DNA of 64,000 nucleotides. Source: Halobacillus litoralis. GTDB lineage: Bacteria; Bacillota; Bacilli; Bacillales; Halobacillaceae. Shown here piece by piece: positions 60,532 to 64,000 of the stretch (position 1 is its first letter; every line of letters begins with the position of its first letter). The position numbers and the translations under genes are program-made. The notes below the pieces were generated by a model. It had not been told where the DNA came from. It saw nothing but the letters and a program-made list of their open reading frames with translations, and made no database searches. The DNA is taken from contig NZ_WMFA01000002.1 in NCBI RefSeq assembly GCF_009856445.1, forward strand, positions 186,001 through 250,000, in the 5' to 3' direction.

Positions 60532-61377
60532 ATGGTCTATTTAAAAGCTGAGCCTATGAATGAGGAGCAACTGAAAAAGGTTTTATCAGAAGTGAAAAAG
60601 GGAGAAATTCCATGGGCCGAGGTTCATGAACAAGAGCTCATCTCCTCGATGATGGCTCATATCGGCTCGCTGGATGCTGCGCTTCGAGATGATTTGATTT
60701 TCTCCACCTTCGCCCAGTTGATTGTAGAAAAGAATCAGCTGAAAGAGGAGCTAATGGAAGAAATGATGGATCTGTGTCTGCGGGAGCTGCTTTTCAAAGG
60801 GATTGGAGAAAAGGATACAGACACTGTGTTCACCAGAACTTTCACTTCTTTACTGATGGCCCTTCTTTTGTACCGTGATAAGGAAGATGATTTTTTGAGC
60901 AGAACGAATATCGTCGATGTGAAAGAAGCGTTTCTTCGTTACCTTTCGTTAGAGGAAGACTATCGGGGATATGTCAACGATAGAGGTTGGGCTCACAGCA
61001 TGGCCCATGTGGCCGATGCCGTTGATGAACTGGTCAGAAACGAAAAAACGGACAGTGCCGTTTATCCAGAGCTATTTCGCGCTTTATGGTCGAAGATCTT
61101 CATTTATGAACATGCCTATATTCATGGGGAAGAGGAGCGGATCCTGACGCCGATCATGGAAATGTTGAACCGTGGATTGGAGATCAACCTCGTGGAGGAT
61201 CACTTGAAAGAGTTATCCTTAGATTGGCACGAGCATAAAAACAAAGCCACTATGGAGCAGTATTTAATCTTCCGAAACAACGCCAAAGCTTTTTTGAAAA
61301 GCCTGTACATCCAATTAAACCAGCAGTCTAATTATATGCAGCTTCAAAAACAAGTGGTAGTATTGCTTGGGAAATGA
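60532..61377 (+). CDS. DUF2785 protein, 281 aa
   Basis: Helical protein of DUF2785: DRGWAHSMAHVADAVDEL is its conserved Trp-His motif. Its role is unknown; homologues are often beside resistance-like genes. AAGGAGA lies before ATG 60532. Follows fosB, possibly one transcript. Confidence 0.78.
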   Translation: MVYLKAEPMNEEQLKKVLSEVKKGEIPWAEVHEQELISSMMAHIGSLDAALRDDLIFSTFAQLIVEKNQLKEELMEEMMDLCLRELLFKGIGEKDTDTVFTRTFTSLLMALLLYRDKEDDFLSRTNIVDVKEAFLRYLSLEEDYRGYVNDRGWAHSMAHVADAVDELVRNEKTDSAVYPELFRALWSKIFIYEHAYIHGEEERILTPIMEMLNRGLEINLVEDHLKELSLDWHEHKNKATMEQYLIFRNNAKAFLKSLYIQLNQQSNYMQLQKQVVVLLGK

Positions 61378-61530
61378 GTGATGACATCAGTGAGGTACCC
61401 CTGCCACCACTTACGGCTAGTAATCAACCGATCGTTTCCCGTTACTTCGGAATGGAATATTCCAAATGTAAGGATGATTCAAAAACATAGAATCGAGTGC
61501 TGTTAGTTTTAAGATGTAGAGGTGATTGAG

Positions 61531-62043
61531 GTGGAAGTAAAAGTAGAACCGCTGAAGGGATTTTCCCCGCAAATAGGTTTGTTGGTCTCTCAAATGAACT
61601 ATGCTAGAAAAACTACCCGGCAAGCAGTAGAGGGACTGACTATGGATCAGTTGGATTTTTTACCAGGTCATGACGGCAATACTATAGGAGCGCTATTGTT
61701 ACATATCGCAGCCGTAGAGAAAGGGTTCCAAATCGAGATTTTCGATGGAAGAGCGCCAAATGAACAGGAAATGCAGGAATGGGGGGCTGCTTACAGTCTT
61801 GGAGAAAAAGGAAGAGAAAACATTCAGGGGCACCCCCTTGAATACTATCTTTCTAAACTTGAAGAAGTGAGAGAACGTACTATTTATGAGCTATCCCAAC
61901 GGGCGGATGACTGGTTATACGAAGAGCGTATGTGGGATCACCATCTTTCGAACAACTATTTTATCTGGTTTCACGTGTTGGAGGATGAGATCAATCATAG
62001 AGGACAGATGAGAGTGATAAGGAAGATGATTGCCAACTGTTAA
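61531..62043 (+). CDS. DinB family protein, 170 aa
   Basis: DinB four-helix bundle with three metal histidines: GALLLHIAAVE, MWDHHLSNN and DEINHRGQMR. Family members include bacillithiol transferases and damage-induced proteins. AGAGGTGATTGAG before GTG 61531. Confidence 0.87.
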   Translation: MEVKVEPLKGFSPQIGLLVSQMNYARKTTRQAVEGLTMDQLDFLPGHDGNTIGALLLHIAAVEKGFQIEIFDGRAPNEQEMQEWGAAYSLGEKGRENIQGHPLEYYLSKLEEVRERTIYELSQRADDWLYEERMWDHHLSNNYFIWFHVLEDEINHRGQMRVIRKMIANC

Positions 62044-62069
62044 CCGTTTATCTGATATGATTAGTTAAA

Positions 62070-62107
62070 AAAAGCGCGTCTAAGGAGATCCTTAGACGCG
62101 CTTTTGC
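62070..62107. terminator. bidirectional terminator
   Basis: A perfect 16-bp inverted repeat (62070-62085 with 62090-62105, core GCGCGTCTAAGG), four-base loop. Confidence 0.93.
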
Positions 62108-62147
62108 TGTGAGTACTCTTGTTAAATTGTATCTCTGCAATAATTTT

Positions 62148-63734
62148 TTAATAGACTCCTACATTATCCCATGCTTGAGATACTGCGTTTGATGCAGACG
62201 TACCATAAAGGTCCAGAGCCGATTGTTCCAATGCTTCTCTAGCATTTGTAAAGGTGCTGCCCGGTGTCAAATAGACGGTCAATGCACGATAATAAATCTG
62301 TTCGGATTGTGCAATGCCTAAACTGTTGATCGTATAATAAGCGGCTTTGTTCGGGATCCCACTGTTGATGTGCACGCCGCCCCAGTCACCGGCCTCTGTG
62401 TTCGGAAGGTTCTGGTATTCATTCATATGATCCGGCTGATTGTAAGCATTCGGATTGGACATGGAGCGCAGGGCATCCCCCGGTTGTCCTGGTGTATAAA
62501 CATCTTCACCCATCAACCAATCCTCTGAATCTACAAAGTACCCAAACACATCAGAGAAGGATTCATTCAACGCACCGGATTGGTTTTCGTAAATCAGTTC
62601 GGCCGTCGTATCCGTTACAGCGTGTGTCAATTCATGAGCGACGATATCATCAGCTCCTGAAAGATAAGTGAAAGTAGAACCATCGCCATCCCCGTAAATC
62701 ATCTGGTTTCCAGTCCAGGCCGCATTGTTATAATTGCTGCCATAGTGGACAGTTGAACGGATGTCTGCTCCCTGGTCATCATAACTCACACGTCCGAACT
62801 GATCATAGTAATAATCAAAGACTTCCCCTGCATAATAATGAGCATCAACTGCAGCCTTTTGTCGTTCACTGTAAAAGGTGTTTCCAGAGTCTGTAACATA
62901 AGAACCAGGCAGGCTGTAATACTCGCCGCCATAGTTATCAAAGGTTTCAATGACGCCGTTCATCGGTTTTGTTGTATCAAAAAGATAGTACGTATTGTTA
63001 TAGAAATAAGTATTCAAAGATTTCGAATCTCCTAAAACACCTGTGCCTGTCCCCGTCGCTTCATGAACAAGGTTCATAGATTTCAAAACCTCTCCATTTT
63101 CAGCGTTGATATAGATCTGCCAGTTGGCAGGGTAGGGCTTGGAGAACTGCAGTTCCACATGATAGGCCAGTGTGTACGTGCCATCTTCATAATGAACGAC
63201 AAGGTTTGAGTTCTCTGTCAACGTTTGAAAGTCTTCACCCTTCAGACTCTTCTGAACATGGTCCGCTTCTTCACGAGACACATCAATTTCATCCCAGGCT
63301 AAATCCAGTGCTTCTTTCTTCTTTACCTCTTTTGTCTGTTTGATTTTCTTTGGAGCATCTTCATGAAGTTCCCCGTTTACAGCCGTCACCTGTCCATCCT
63401 GATCTGTATGAACGACAACTTTGGCATTCGCCACGGGTACCTGACCGACCAATCGTTGGTATGTATAGTGTGTCATTCCAAGATCATCCGTTTCAGTTTT
63501 CAGCAATTCCAAGTCACTGCTTGGGTTGAGTTGAGAGAGTTTCTCGTTGTATTTGAAGAACTCTTTGACTCCCTTTTCAGACTTGACCTTTTTTCCCTGC
63601 AGGTTTTCTTTCATGAAAACCGGGTTTTCCGCTTTGCCGTTTCCGTTATTTCCAACCTCTGCGTGAGCCATGGTGCCGCCAGTCACCAGGCTCGTACCTA
63701 AAACAAATGTAGCTACTGTGTGTTTCCAGTTCAT
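62148..63734 (-). CDS. M4 family neutral metalloprotease (bacillolysin), 528 aa
   Basis: Signal peptide of about 26 residues (MNWKHTVATFVLGTSLVTGG... AHA), a FTP/PepSY propeptide to about residue 220, then the thermolysin-type domain. Zinc site HELTH at 367-371 and Glu391 (GALNESFSD), catalytic His region GGVHINSGIPN. Secreted after self-cleavage; degrades external protein. AGGAGGGATTCG precedes the ATG on the minus strand. Confidence 0.94.
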   Translation of the reverse strand: MNWKHTVATFVLGTSLVTGGTMAHAEVGNNGNGKAENPVFMKENLQGKKVKSEKGVKEFFKYNEKLSQLNPSSDLELLKTETDDLGMTHYTYQRLVGQVPVANAKVVVHTDQDGQVTAVNGELHEDAPKKIKQTKEVKKKEALDLAWDEIDVSREEADHVQKSLKGEDFQTLTENSNLVVHYEDGTYTLAYHVELQFSKPYPANWQIYINAENGEVLKSMNLVHEATGTGTGVLGDSKSLNTYFYNNTYYLFDTTKPMNGVIETFDNYGGEYYSLPGSYVTDSGNTFYSERQKAAVDAHYYAGEVFDYYYDQFGRVSYDDQGADIRSTVHYGSNYNNAAWTGNQMIYGDGDGSTFTYLSGADDIVAHELTHAVTDTTAELIYENQSGALNESFSDVFGYFVDSEDWLMGEDVYTPGQPGDALRSMSNPNAYNQPDHMNEYQNLPNTEAGDWGGVHINSGIPNKAAYYTINSLGIAQSEQIYYRALTVYLTPGSTFTNAREALEQSALDLYGTSASNAVSQAWDNVGVY

Positions 63735-64000
63735 CGAATCCCTCCTGTATTTTTAACACAAATTCAATGTAACATAATATTCTGAATTCGTGTTTGGGAT
63801 ATAGAGGGGGGGAAATAGGTGCTTAAATGTACCTGAAACAAGAGACTTGGGAATTTTGTACTTTTAGTTGAAAAAGCTCACTTTAACATGTATACAGAGT
63901 GTTTTTGAACCATTGTCGTATTTAATTGTGTTATACGACGAATGAGGGTGCTGAAGTATTGTTGAAACTTAATTGAAAGGTGAATGGTTAGCCCGGTAGT

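Noticed and set aside
1-64000. Prophage, insertion sequence or integrative element
   Set aside because: No integrase, transposase, terminase or capsid-like frames and no tRNA or terminal repeats were seen.

Overview
The window reads as chromosome of a moderately salt-tolerant, spore-forming Bacillaceae (Halobacillus/Pontibacillus-like; inferred from gene content, not proven). Pointers are strong AGGAGG-type ribosome binding sites with many GTG/TTG starts, a LysM-GH18 spore-lysin-type protein, a FosB-type bacillithiol transferase, a tyrosine T-box, two Ktr-type potassium channel subunits, a staphyloxanthin-type carotenoid glycosyltransferase/acyltransferase pair, and M4 protease secretion. I see no prophage, insertion sequence, CRISPR array, rRNA or tRNA.

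Layout. 0-4 kb: the end of an AAA ATPase, small membrane proteins, a cupin, and an ABC-2 exporter whose ATPase has no ATG/GTG/TTG start. 4-6.1 kb: KtrAB potassium uptake, minus strand. 6.2-13.5 kb: lipoprotein, an ECF sigma factor divergent from a VOC protein, small membrane proteins, LysM-GH18 enzyme, GNAT, XRE regulator. 13.5-24.4 kb: NUDIX, a 750-aa beta-helix/HYR protein, a cation/Ca exchanger, hydrolases, CrtQ/CrtO, a DUF4097 protein, and a chimera of two truncated genes. 24.4-31.9 kb: NUDIX, a second DNA sliding clamp, a lone TrkH/KtrB-type channel, SDR, an ECF sigma/anti-sigma pair, RDD protein. 32-39.2 kb: methyltransferase, CPBP protease-hydrolase cluster, secreted LysM protein, a TetR gene broken by a stop codon beside its divergent SDR partner, and azoR. 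39.5-41.1 kb: T-box and tyrS. 41.1-47.4 kb: nucleotidyltransferases, a 20-bp-period tandem repeat, a TPR gene with an in-frame amber codon, CtaG/DUF2243, an SMR efflux pair with a divergent LysR regulator. 47.4-54 kb: HAD phosphatase and a complete ribose operon rbsRKDACB with two LacI-type operators. 54-64 kb: MBL-fold protein, VOC proteins, thioesterase, CidR-like LysR regulator, GNAT, kinase-like protein, fosB, DUF2785, DinB and an M4 metalloprotease.

The most coherent system is the ribose operon: ABC importer (RbsACB), pyranase (RbsD) and kinase (RbsK) feed ribose-5-phosphate to metabolism under RbsR and probably CcpA. The most unusual signals are gene decay and atypical starts: two genes that must initiate at ATT/ATC, two genes each interrupted by one nonsense codon but otherwise in frame, one deletion fusion, and a phased 20-bp tandem repeat directly before one of the broken genes. 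I did not find a clearly new multi-gene defence or biosynthetic system.
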